IMG/VR virus record: IMGVR_UViG_3300042511_000879
Span: 62,001 to 126,000 of that record
DNA length: 64,000 bases
Strand: one strand, 5' to 3'
Source: a virus
How positions within the stretch are numbered: position 1 is the stretch's first letter; every line of letters begins with the position of its first letter. Below, piece by piece: positions 44,942 through 53,144 of the stretch. The notes under the pieces are model-generated. The model was given only the letters and a program-made list of their open reading frames with translations, did no database searches and was not told the origin of the DNA. Both the position numbers and the translations under genes were made by a program.

Positions 44942-46784
44942 GTTCGTTATATATTATATTTGCCGCCATCTCTTCTTGATTAAATCTTGACACTGTATTT
45001 AACGGTGCACCTGGATTTTCGTCATACGCCCAATCTTTTAATCCTAACTCTTCAAACCTGTTTTTGATTTGCTCGTTATAATAATAACCTATTGTACGTA
45101 CTCGTCTTTGAATATCTGCTCTTGATAGATTATGAGTATTCTGTCCATTTGCATTATTATATAAGAATTGAATATACCCTAATTTTGGTATTTTGCAAGT
45201 TATTGCTTTTAAGAAAGTTCTTACAACCAACTCATAATCATCGGCTATTACAAGACTTCTATTATGTCCTCCTATTTCAAAATAAGTAGATCGTCTCCAT
45301 GCTCTTACGTGATTTGGTACACCAACTATATGTCTAATTGTTTTAGGATTAATATTCTGTTGATTAGAAACATTTAGTGTCTTTCCAGCATACTCTTCTT
45401 TTCTATATGATCCGTATCCAAGCGCAAATCCTTCGCTATATGTTAAAGAATTCCAGTTTTCATCAACTTCAACAGTGTCATTAAAAAAGAATCCGGCTTC
45501 TGGATGTTTTTTAGCTGCTTTATAAAGGTCTTCAGTACACCATGGAACTAATAAATCGTCATGGTCTAATTCAGCTAAAATAAAACCTTTAGCCATTGAG
45601 CAACATCTCCATTTAACCTCACCAATATTTCCACCGCTTTTTTCTCTAAAATCATAAAGGCGTACTCTTGGGTCTTTTGCTGCAATAGATTCTGCTATTT
45701 TTAATGTTTTACCACCATCAGTAGAGTCATTTACTAGTACCCATTCCCAATTGTTGTATGTTTGGTCTAGCAGCGATTGATATGTATTAAATAGTTTTTC
45801 ACCAGTATTATATATTGGGGTAAAATATGATATCATTGAACTATCTTCTAATCCATCTGGGTTCAACAGACTTTCCATTAAACACTGATACGCGATTTGT
45901 CCAGCATCTCTAGTGGAAACTTCTTTGTCAAGATTTAACCATTTTCGTCTAAATTGAAGTGGCATGCTTGCCATTTCTGGAAAGTTTTCCCAAGATTCTC
46001 CTCTAGTTATAATAACGTCTGGTTTAAATGAGGCTAGGGATATTGTGATGTCTTTGTCATTTTTTAAATACTTAATCTCCAAACTATCATCTTCATAGTC
46101 AAGTATTTTAAGTGATTTTAATTCAGGCTCATCATGCCCAATATACAATACTTTAGGAACTTTTGCAGTTGATTTTTTCTGTAAGTAATTGTAGTGTGAT
46201 AGTACTCTTCCCGTAAATGTAAACCATTCAGGATGTTCGGCATGAACGGAACTTATAAAGATTCCATCAGCTTGATAATCAGGCAAATATGAATATTCAT
46301 ATTCATTATAAACATCAATACTAACAATATATTGAGCTAAATCAACTCCCTGCACTTTCATAAATTTAGGATATGCTTTTCTATATGTTAAGTTTGTAAA
46401 ATCTCTTCCGGCAACATGTTGTGAAACTACATGGATTTTTTTGTCTGGATTCTTTAAAGAAGATTGCAAAACATATTCATAGAAACCTTCATGCATGATA
46501 TTATCATCATCTAAAAAATAAACCCAACCATCTGATAATTTTGAAATTATGGCAGAACATTGAGGATATAACATTCCTATAGCATCTCCTTTTTCAAAAT
46601 GGTATGTTGTTAGATCGTCTTTTAAATCACATAGTAATTCTGCATCAATATCTTTAAGATTTGTAGTGTCAAATACTATGTGCCAATTTATTTCGCATCC
46701 ATTTGGTATATTGTTAAAGACAGATTCTTTAACAGTCTTTAAATTCTGTAGGCGCGTTGCTCGAGTTATTATACTAATTTTCAT
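44934..46784 (-). CDS. Two-domain GT-A glycosyltransferase
   Basis: A 616-residue protein with two family-2-like GT-A domains. The first (about 1-230) starts I-S-I-I-T-R-A-T and has the metal-binding Y-F-L-D92-D-D94-N. The second (about 318-560) starts I-S-Y-F-T-P-I-Y-N and has L-L-D-Q-T-Y-x-N-W-E-W-V-L-V-N-D-S and L-D-H-D-D. Between them is a Rossmann-like segment. It transfers sugar from an activated donor to an acceptor. Candidates are phage DNA (if cytosines are hydroxymethylated), virion proteins or the host surface. The acceptor is not decided by sequence. Confidence 0.8.
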   Translation of the reverse strand: MKISIITRATRLQNLKTVKESVFNNIPNGCEINWHIVFDTTNLKDIDAELLCDLKDDLTTYHFEKGDAIGMLYPQCSAIISKLSDGWVYFLDDDNIMHEGFYEYVLQSSLKNPDKKIHVVSQHVAGRDFTNLTYRKAYPKFMKVQGVDLAQYIVSIDVYNEYEYSYLPDYQADGIFISSVHAEHPEWFTFTGRVLSHYNYLQKKSTAKVPKVLYIGHDEPELKSLKILDYEDDSLEIKYLKNDKDITISLASFKPDVIITRGESWENFPEMASMPLQFRRKWLNLDKEVSTRDAGQIAYQCLMESLLNPDGLEDSSMISYFTPIYNTGEKLFNTYQSLLDQTYNNWEWVLVNDSTDGGKTLKIAESIAAKDPRVRLYDFREKSGGNIGEVKWRCCSMAKGFILAELDHDDLLVPWCTEDLYKAAKKHPEAGFFFNDTVEVDENWNSLTYSEGFALGYGSYRKEEYAGKTLNVSNQQNINPKTIRHIVGVPNHVRAWRRSTYFEIGGHNRSLVIADDYELVVRTFLKAITCKIPKLGYIQFLYNNANGQNTHNLSRADIQRRVRTIGYYYNEQIKNRFEELGLKDWAYDENPGAPLNTVSRFNQEEMAANIIYNEHE

Positions 46785-46834
46785 ATTATTTATATAATAA
46801 AAATGAAATTAGTTTATATTTTTTTGGGATTTAT

Positions 46835-47536
46835 CTAGATACCATGCTTGATTCGGTTAAAAAGCATGCTCTTCATAATTGGTAACATACAATCAGCGTA
46901 AGGAGGTGGTGTTGTTTTAAATTTTGCATCAAATCTAAAAAATCTATAAGAAGTACTTTCTAATTCTGTTCTTTTAATAAACTCAGAAATCTCTTTGATT
47001 GAATTTTCTAACTCTTCAACTTTCTTTAAATTAAACTCGCTCCAATTTATTTTAAAAGATGAAGGTTCTATATAAGAATAGACGTGAATTTTTTGATTTA
47101 CAATATCGATATAAAAAATGTACCCTTTGGTATTGAGATGCTTTTTCTCTGGAATCTCAGTAATTGTGCACTGTGATTCTACAATTCTCCATTTATCTCT
47201 AATAGTTCGATATAAATCTTCTAGTTTTTCTATTGCAACATCGCAAATATCATACATTGAATTGATACCATTAGTTTCTTCTGGATAATCATACTTTAAA
47301 GACATAGTATCAACATCAATTCCAGTAATTATTCTGGTTTTGCTTTCAATTTCGTCTCTTCCGTATTTAATATTATATAGTCTTTCGAGTTCTGTCTCTA
47401 CTTCTAAAATAGCAGAATACAAGTTATTAGCAGAAATCATTTTTTTAATTTTATCGATTCCGGCTAGTAGCTTGTAATATTTTAACTCATAGTCATGAGG
47501 TGGCTCTATTAGCCAATTTGTTTCAAAGACGTTCAT
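46835..47536 (-). CDS. Helical protein, unrecognised
   Basis: A 233-residue protein, mixed alpha/beta with a helix-rich N-terminal two-thirds (LELYNIKYGRDEIESKTRI region) and C-terminal aromatic/Pro segment (FRFDAKFKTTPPPYADCM). No signal peptide or catalytic motif is recognised. It sits between the glycosyltransferase and a set of small genes. Function unknown. Confidence 0.4.
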   Translation of the reverse strand: MNVFETNWLIEPPHDYELKYYKLLAGIDKIKKMISANNLYSAILEVETELERLYNIKYGRDEIESKTRIITGIDVDTMSLKYDYPEETNGINSMYDICDVAIEKLEDLYRTIRDKWRIVESQCTITEIPEKKHLNTKGYIFYIDIVNQKIHVYSYIEPSSFKINWSEFNLKKVEELENSIKEISEFIKRTELESTSYRFFRFDAKFKTTPPPYADCMLPIMKSMLFNRIKHGI

Positions 47537-47597
47537 ACCTATATCTATCTTAAGTATAATAAATTATATAGGTATTTTTGTTTTATATTACTATAAT

Positions 47598-47909
47598 CTA
47601 GGACTTAGTTCTTTTAGTAATGGTGCTTTGAACTCTGTTTGGAGTTTTTCTAGGATTAACGGTAGTTAGTCCCCATTGTAGAATAAACCAACTTGCCTCT
47701 TTTTCAGCGGCTGCTTTTGAAATTTTAAGCACTTCTCGTATTCTTTCAACAGAATATTTAATAAATGTCTCTTCTTTCTCTGGAGTAGTTTTATAATCCA
47801 TGTACCATGACGGGTTTGTTTTAACATCTTCGTATGTTACTCCATGGTCCTTAAGCTGATGGTTAATCAATTCAACAAAAAGCTCTCTTTGTTTTTCTCG
47901 GTTTGTCAT
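47598..47909 (-). CDS. Small basic protein, unrecognised
   Basis: A 103-residue protein with helical N-terminus (REKQRELFVELINHQLKDHG) and a basic, Thr/Arg-rich C-terminus (RKTPNRVQSTITKRTKS). It overlaps the next gene by 4 bp. It may be nucleic-acid-binding from the tail, but no motif is recognised. Confidence 0.4.
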   Translation of the reverse strand: MTNREKQRELFVELINHQLKDHGVTYEDVKTNPSWYMDYKTTPEKEETFIKYSVERIREVLKISKAAAEKEASWFILQWGLTTVNPRKTPNRVQSTITKRTKS

Positions 47910-48103
47910 AATGAAATTAATGAAATAAATGTATTTTTATCGTTTAGTCTTACAAAATCAGAATATGATATATCCACTAGGAATGAATCTTTAAAGTATG
48001 TCGGAGATATTGTAATTGGATACGTTTCTGCATCTAATTTTCCTTTAATTATTTTATCCAAATATTCAAGCTCGCCAGAATGTACGTAAAAATAGATTTT
48101 CAT
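47906..48103 (-). CDS. Small protein, unrecognised
   Basis: A 65-residue protein (MKIYFYVHSGELEYLDKIIK) with a beta-alpha-beta plan. It immediately follows ClpP, its ATG directly abutting the ClpP stop codon, so it is translated from the same message. It may be a ClpP partner, by location only. Confidence 0.4.
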   Translation of the reverse strand: MKIYFYVHSGELEYLDKIIKGKLDAETYPITISPTYFKDSFLVDISYSDFVRLNDKNTFISLISL

Positions 48104-48790
48104 TTATTTTCTAGATTTTGATTTAACTGGATTAATAATCTCGTCGATTATACCGTACTTAAGTGCCTCTTCTGCGCTTAACCATAAATCTCGGGTAGCA
48201 TCAGACATAACCTGCTCTGGTTTCTTGTCACAATATGAACCTAACAAATTAAATAGTTCTTTGTTGACTTTTTGCCATTCTGCCCAGTCTATTTCGGCAT
48301 CTTGGATATTCCCACTGAATCCTCCTGAGGATTGGTGTAACATAGTAGTCGAGTGTCTTAGTGAACTTCTCTTGCCTTTAGTTCCAGCTCCTAATAGTAC
48401 TGAACCCATCGAAGCTGCCATTCCTGTATTTACTGTTTTGATATCAGATTTAATCCATTCCATAACGTCAATCATAGAAAGCCCTGATTTTACAGAACCT
48501 CCTGGACTATCAATATGCATTGTTATATCTCGGTCATCTGTGCTATCTAAAAACATTAATTGAGCTTGTACAATAGTTGACATATTGTCATTAACAGGCC
48601 CTGCAACCCACAATAATCGATCGATCATCAACCTTGAAAATATATCCATTTGAGTAGCTCTTAATTGTCTCTCTTCTAGAATATAAGGTGTCATTGATGA
48701 TTCAATTTGATTTTTATAGTAGTGCATGTTCATTGAACTTATGCCCTTGTCTAGCATTGCGTATCTTTCGAATTCTTTTCCGTGATTCAT
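48104..48790 (-). CDS. clpP: ATP-dependent Clp protease proteolytic subunit ClpP
   Basis: A 228-residue serine peptidase. The catalytic triad is visible: Ser127 in G-M-A-A-S-M-G-S, His152 in T-M-L-H-Q-S-S-G-G, and Asp201 in A-T-R-D-L-W-L-S-A. The conserved H-I-D-S-P-G-G-S-V segment is present at 92-100. Length and order fit full ClpP, and the N-terminal about 50 residues are somewhat longer than in host ClpP, with no obvious propeptide site. Its start codon overlaps the stop of the UVR-motif gene upstream. It could assemble with the phage ClpC-like ATPase (50907-52880) or host partners. Confidence 0.92.
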   Translation of the reverse strand: MNHGKEFERYAMLDKGISSMNMHYYKNQIESSMTPYILEERQLRATQMDIFSRLMIDRLLWVAGPVNDNMSTIVQAQLMFLDSTDDRDITMHIDSPGGSVKSGLSMIDVMEWIKSDIKTVNTGMAASMGSVLLGAGTKGKRSSLRHSTTMLHQSSGGFSGNIQDAEIDWAEWQKVNKELFNLLGSYCDKKPEQVMSDATRDLWLSAEEALKYGIIDEIINPVKSKSRK

Positions 48791-49092
48791 TATAGTTTCT
48801 TTAATAGTTTTTTAATTTGAGTACATCTTTCGTATTTTTCATGGAATGTATAGAAGTCCAGGCTTTTTAATATTGATTGCTTATAAGAACTTTTAGGAAG
48901 ATCTGCATACTGTATATCTCCATTTTCATGGACAAAATAACATAATAATGTTTCTCTATCTTCTTTGTTAATATTTGCTTCGATAAAATCTACAATTCTG
49001 TCGTGAAATTCGCAATCGTTTGTAATTGAATTAAACCCATCTCCATCTATGTAGAATTCAGGGATATCTGTTCCTTTCATGCACTCAATCAT
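48790..49092 (-). CDS. Small protein with C-terminal UVR-like motif (4 of 4)
   Basis: A 100-residue acidic protein whose end reads F-H-E-K-Y-E-R-C-T-Q-I-K-K-L-L-K-K-L. The gene sits between the dCMP-hydroxymethylase-like gene (4 bp overlap) and ClpP (1 bp overlap), so its translation is tied to ClpP. An N-terminal C-M-K-G-T-D and E-F-Y-I-D-G-D-G-F-N segment is unrecognised. The location makes it the best candidate for a ClpC/ClpP adaptor among the four. Confidence 0.55.
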   Translation of the reverse strand: MIECMKGTDIPEFYIDGDGFNSITNDCEFHDRIVDFIEANINKEDRETLLCYFVHENGDIQYADLPKSSYKQSILKSLDFYTFHEKYERCTQIKKLLKKL

Positions 49093-49943
49093 ATCTCTTT
49101 TATATTAAGATACCCTGATAATAAATTATAATATGTTTCTTTGGTCAACACATTATCTATCGTGGTATTTATATTATTTATCATCGAAATTCCTGAAGGG
49201 GTTAAACTCATAACTCCATTTTCAATATTAAAAATAGGTTCTAATAATTCCATTAAGTATTGTTTCTCGTGAAGAGGCTCGTGAACGATCCTTTCGGCTA
49301 ATTCAAAATGTCTTTCGTAAAAGTGGATGTTATCAGCGTAATGATGGTATACTCCAAGTTCTAATTCTGGGTAAGTTGACTTTAACCAAAGGTAAACATG
49401 TTGTTGGACGAATGCAAAGAATGGAGCATCAAATGTAAGTCCATAAAAAATATCATTAGATCGCATTTGAACTTTCATATCTAGCTTATTGTGTCTGATT
49501 GAAAAGTTTAGGTACATAGTACATACAAAATCTTTATTACCTTCAAACTGGTATTTTGGCTGATTTAAGAAAGCAATTGCTTGTCTAGTGTTCTTGTCTG
49601 CTTTAAGAGAATCGACTACCCATTGTAATTGTTCTCCGAAAAGAAGAGAACCGTAATTTGAATTAATTTCGTTTGTTCCAGGATTTGTTATGTTTTTCCA
49701 GAATCCAGAAAATTTATTAATGTAGTCAATATTGGTATCTTTATTAAGGTACCATGCTAATTCGCCGGCAAAATACTTCCAATTAAACTCTCTACTATTA
49801 AAATTAGCAAATGGTTCTTTTGGATTAATTGGATATCCGGCATAAAGTAATTCGGTAACTTCAAGGTCTCTTGGTTTAGAGACCTCTCCGTGTATTTTTA
49901 TATCTGAAATTATGTGTTTAAATTGGTGTGAGAATGTTTTCAT
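49089..49943 (-). CDS. dCMP hydroxymethylase-like (thymidylate synthase fold, T4 gp42 type)
   Basis: A 284-residue protein of the thymidylate synthase superfamily. The catalytic Cys141 is followed by an R-S-N-D (161-164) that matches the R-S-x-D phosphate site. The position equivalent to Asn177 of E. coli ThyA (Cys+31), which selects dUMP, is Asp172 here. Asp at this site marks dCMP-specific enzymes such as T4 gp42. E-I-N-S-N-Y-G and D-F-V-C-T also agree with gp42 better than with ThyA (P-C-H). It likely converts dCMP to 5-hydroxymethyl-dCMP using methylene-THF. A dUMP or plain methylase activity cannot be fully excluded. Confidence 0.75.
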   Translation of the reverse strand: MKTFSHQFKHIISDIKIHGEVSKPRDLEVTELLYAGYPINPKEPFANFNSREFNWKYFAGELAWYLNKDTNIDYINKFSGFWKNITNPGTNEINSNYGSLLFGEQLQWVVDSLKADKNTRQAIAFLNQPKYQFEGNKDFVCTMYLNFSIRHNKLDMKVQMRSNDIFYGLTFDAPFFAFVQQHVYLWLKSTYPELELGVYHHYADNIHFYERHFELAERIVHEPLHEKQYLMELLEPIFNIENGVMSLTPSGISMINNINTTIDNVLTKETYYNLLSGYLNIKEI

Positions 49944-49956
49944 GTTTATAATTTTA

Positions 49957-50880
49957 TTATATTACGTCAAAAAAGAACATGTGAAAGAATCTTGCGTTCT
50001 CAATAGCATCGCCAAAATATTTACTTGGCGCATGAATTTGTTTAGAATCGAATAGAACTAAACGGTTGTATACATTACCAACCTCATCGATTTTATCAAA
50101 ATTAGTTGAATCATAAAAATTTGCTTGAGCATTCTTGCCTTTAAATGTATCTTCAAACACAGAATAGTCTTCAAAATTATCAAATCTTTTTTTACCAGTA
50201 TTTTTACCAGAATAGAAAGATGTACCTGTTTCGAATGGAGCATCTTTAGTTAAGAATACCATTCCTGCATACATCTGACTGTCAACATGAAATACGGGTA
50301 GATCGCTTGCTACACAATATTGGAATACTCCATTTGCATAACTTTCATAATTCCAGTTTATAATTTCGCGGCCAATTATCTTTTCTAATTTCTCTTTAGT
50401 GCCATCTAGAATAAACCTAGTTTGACTTCTTTTACCTTTGTGATAATCAGAGGGGTTGTATTCTAGATTATTCATTGCAAAATCTCTAATAAAGTCAGGA
50501 TCTGCATAAAAATTATCAACTACAATTAGACTTTTATTTTCATTATAGAATCCAGAATAATAAGCAATAAAATTATCAATGCTTCCTGGATTATAAATAA
50601 GTTCTCCAAATTTAACTTGAATCTTTGCGCCTTTAGAGATATTAAAAACTAATCCAACACTATCATCTTCTAAAGGATAATATTTAGAAACATCTGGACG
50701 ACTAATAACTGTTAATGGTATTTCAATATCATCGACTATCAATGAACTAACTGGTTTAAAGGAATCACCGTCTTTTACTAGAATCCAACCAGTTGCATTA
50801 TAGTTATTATCGGATACTTTGGTAATTGAATCAAAAAACCAAAAAACGTTTGGATCTTTTGTAAAAGTGTTATAAATCAT
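49957..50880 (-). CDS. 2-oxoglutarate/Fe(II) oxygenase-like protein
   Basis: A 307-residue protein. The N-terminal half is beta-rich. V-V-D-N-F-Y-A-D-P-D-F-I-R-D-F (about 120-134) is a common lead-in of this fold. The iron triad is plausible: H198-x-D200, and H283 within Q-I-H-A-P-S. Arg297 may bind the 2OG carboxylate. It lies 13 bp upstream of the dCMP-hydroxymethylase-like gene and could act on nucleotides or proteins. Substrate is inferred only. Confidence 0.6.
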   Translation of the reverse strand: MIYNTFTKDPNVFWFFDSITKVSDNNYNATGWILVKDGDSFKPVSSLIVDDIEIPLTVISRPDVSKYYPLEDDSVGLVFNISKGAKIQVKFGELIYNPGSIDNFIAYYSGFYNENKSLIVVDNFYADPDFIRDFAMNNLEYNPSDYHKGKRSQTRFILDGTKEKLEKIIGREIINWNYESYANGVFQYCVASDLPVFHVDSQMYAGMVFLTKDAPFETGTSFYSGKNTGKKRFDNFEDYSVFEDTFKGKNAQANFYDSTNFDKIDEVGNVYNRLVLFDSKQIHAPSKYFGDAIENARFFHMFFFDVI

Positions 50881-50906
50881 ATGTTTGTTTTTTGTTTATT
50901 ATACAA

Positions 50907-52880
50907 TTATTTAAAAGAAAGTTTCTCATCTCCTTTTTTATATGAAATCGTGTACGTTTTATTTCCTTTAACAATTTCTTTAGCTAAAATACCATCTGCT
51001 AATAAGTCTTCAACATACGTTTGAATTGCTCTTTTAAGAGGTCTAGCTCCATATTGAGCATCATACCCACGTTCTGCTAAAAATACTATCGCCGTTTTTG
51101 CAACTTTAATAATATATTCTTGTTCAACCATTCTTTCAATTACTTTTTGAATTTCGATTTCTGCAATTTTAGCAACATCTTCTTGTTTTAATCCATCAAA
51201 CAATACTATTTCATCCAATCTATTTAAGAATTCCGGAGCAAATTTGTTTTTAAGCTCTTTTCTGATAACAGTTTCCATTTCCATTTTGTGGGTGGCCGTA
51301 GAACTTGAACTTGAGAATCCGATTCCAGCCCCAAATTCTGCAACTCTTTTTGCTCCAACATTACTTGTCATAATAATGATAGTATTCGTAAAGTCAATAG
51401 TTCTACCAAGAGTATCTGTTAAACGACCCTCATCTAAAACCTGTAACAAGATATTGAAAATATCTGGGTGGGCCTTTTCAACTTCATCAAATAATACTAC
51501 TGAATATGGTTTACGTCGGACTTGTTCTGTTAACTGTCCACCATCCTCATGTCCTTCATATCCCGGAGGAGAACCAATAAGTCTACTTACGTTAAACTTT
51601 TCTTGGTATTCTGACATGTCGATTCTGATTAAAGAATCCTCGCTTCCGAAATAATATTCAGAAAGGGCTTTAACAGTTTCAGTTTTACCAACTCCAGTAG
51701 GTCCAATAAACATAAATGAACCGATAGGTTTTTTAGATGAACTTACTCCAGTTCGGCTTCTTTTAATAACTCTACATAGACCTTCAACCGCAGTATCTTG
51801 CCCGATAATCATCGCTTTTAATTCATTTTCCATATCAATAACAATTCTGCTCTCGTCATCGGTCATTCTTGTTACCGGAATTCCAGTAGATTCAGAAATT
51901 ACTTCAGCAATATCTTCATAAGTTACTGCCTTCTTATTTAGTCTAAGCGTCTCCTCCCATTCTTTGGTTCTTTTTGTTATCTCTTCTCGCTTACTAATTT
52001 CAAGGTCTCTTAAATTTCCGGCTTTTTCATAATTAGTAGCATCTGCTGCTTTTAACTTTGCGGCTTTTAATTTATCAGCTTCAATTTCAAGTTCTTTAAT
52101 AATTTCTGGAATTTTTACCTCTTTTAAATGTACTTTTGCTCCAGCCTCGTCCATAACATCAATTGCTTTGTCCGGTAATTCTCTTTGAGTAATATATCGG
52201 TCAGATAATACTACACAGGCTTTAATAGCGTCAGGAGTATATGATACTGAATGGAAGTCTTCGTAATTTGGTTTAATTCTGTCTAGAATTTCGATTGCAT
52301 CTTCAAGGGATGGTGGGTCTATAAAGATTTCTTGGAATCTTCTGGTAAGAGCTCCATCGGTTTCAATATTTTCACGATACTCATCGATTGTCGTAGCACC
52401 AATACATTGTACTTGTCCTCTTGCCAATGCCGGTTTTAAGATATTACTAGCATCTAATGAACCACTTACACCACCAGCGCCTACAATTGTGTGAATCTCA
52501 TCAATAAAGACAATAACATCTGGGTTCTCTTTAAGTTCATCAACAATGTTTTTCATTCGTTCCTCAAATTCTCCACGGTATTTTGTACCTGCAACTACGT
52601 TTGCAATATTAAGAGCAATTATACGTTTATTAAGAAGAGTCATTGCAACTTTCTTTTCAACAATACGTTGCGCAATTGCTTCAACTAGTGCAGTTTTACC
52701 AACCCCAGGATCCCCTAAAATAATTGGATTGTTTTTCTTTCTACGAGAAAGGATTTGACATATTCTATGGACCTCTTTTTCTCTTCCGATGATAGGGTCA
52801 AGTTTCCCATCTGCCGCTAGTTTAGTTAAGTCCTCTCCGAATTGGTCAATGAATGGAGTATTTGTTTTCTTACTGGTCAT
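50907..52880 (-). CDS. clpC: ClpC-like AAA+ unfoldase without N-domain
   Basis: A 657-residue double AAA+ ATPase. D1 Walker A is G-D-P-G-V-G-K-T (56-63) with V-F-I-D-E-I-H (124-130). D2 Walker A is G-P-T-G-V-G-K-T (393-400) with V-V-L-F-D-E-V-E (461-468). A short middle domain carries N-Y-E-K-A-G-N-L-R-D-L-E (283-294), the UVR motif typical of ClpC. A ClpP-docking I-G-F loop is at 520-522, so it should work with a ClpP rather than act as a ClpB disaggregase. The usual adaptor-binding N-domain (about 150 residues) is missing, so substrate selection must differ. Confidence 0.88.
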   Translation of the reverse strand: MTSKKTNTPFIDQFGEDLTKLAADGKLDPIIGREKEVHRICQILSRRKKNNPIILGDPGVGKTALVEAIAQRIVEKKVAMTLLNKRIIALNIANVVAGTKYRGEFEERMKNIVDELKENPDVIVFIDEIHTIVGAGGVSGSLDASNILKPALARGQVQCIGATTIDEYRENIETDGALTRRFQEIFIDPPSLEDAIEILDRIKPNYEDFHSVSYTPDAIKACVVLSDRYITQRELPDKAIDVMDEAGAKVHLKEVKIPEIIKELEIEADKLKAAKLKAADATNYEKAGNLRDLEISKREEITKRTKEWEETLRLNKKAVTYEDIAEVISESTGIPVTRMTDDESRIVIDMENELKAMIIGQDTAVEGLCRVIKRSRTGVSSSKKPIGSFMFIGPTGVGKTETVKALSEYYFGSEDSLIRIDMSEYQEKFNVSRLIGSPPGYEGHEDGGQLTEQVRRKPYSVVLFDEVEKAHPDIFNILLQVLDEGRLTDTLGRTIDFTNTIIIMTSNVGAKRVAEFGAGIGFSSSSSTATHKMEMETVIRKELKNKFAPEFLNRLDEIVLFDGLKQEDVAKIAEIEIQKVIERMVEQEYIIKVAKTAIVFLAERGYDAQYGARPLKRAIQTYVEDLLADGILAKEIVKGNKTYTISYKKGDEKLSFK

Positions 52881-52931
52881 ATTGTGTATATTAATTTATT
52901 ATGGTAGTATTATAATATGTGCGGATCCCTG

Positions 52932-53144
52932 TTATGAATGGGTACCTTTTAAATTGTTAACCGAACGTTGAACACATTCAGGACATAGAGATGCAGTGGC
53001 TTCGGCTCCTACAACAGTCCAGTTCTCGCATGGTCCATCTTCAGGCCCATATTCTGCCCATTTACTCTTTTCCGGTTCTGAATTCTGACAAATCATCGAT
53101 ACGACCTTACGGCCTTTAACTTCAGTTTCTTTAGTTTTCCACAT
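52932..53144 (-). CDS. Small Cys-rich, probable zinc-binding protein
   Basis: A 70-residue protein with Cys19, Cys39 and the C-terminal pair Cys54-P-E-Cys57, a spacing that fits one structural zinc ion. The N-terminus is Lys-rich. It is the last minus-strand gene before the non-coding 53.1-54.6 kb tract. It may be a small nucleic-acid-binding or regulatory protein. No family is recognised. Confidence 0.45.
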   Translation of the reverse strand: MWKTKETEVKGRKVVSMICQNSEPEKSKWAEYGPEDGPCENWTVVGAEATASLCPECVQRSVNNLKGTHS

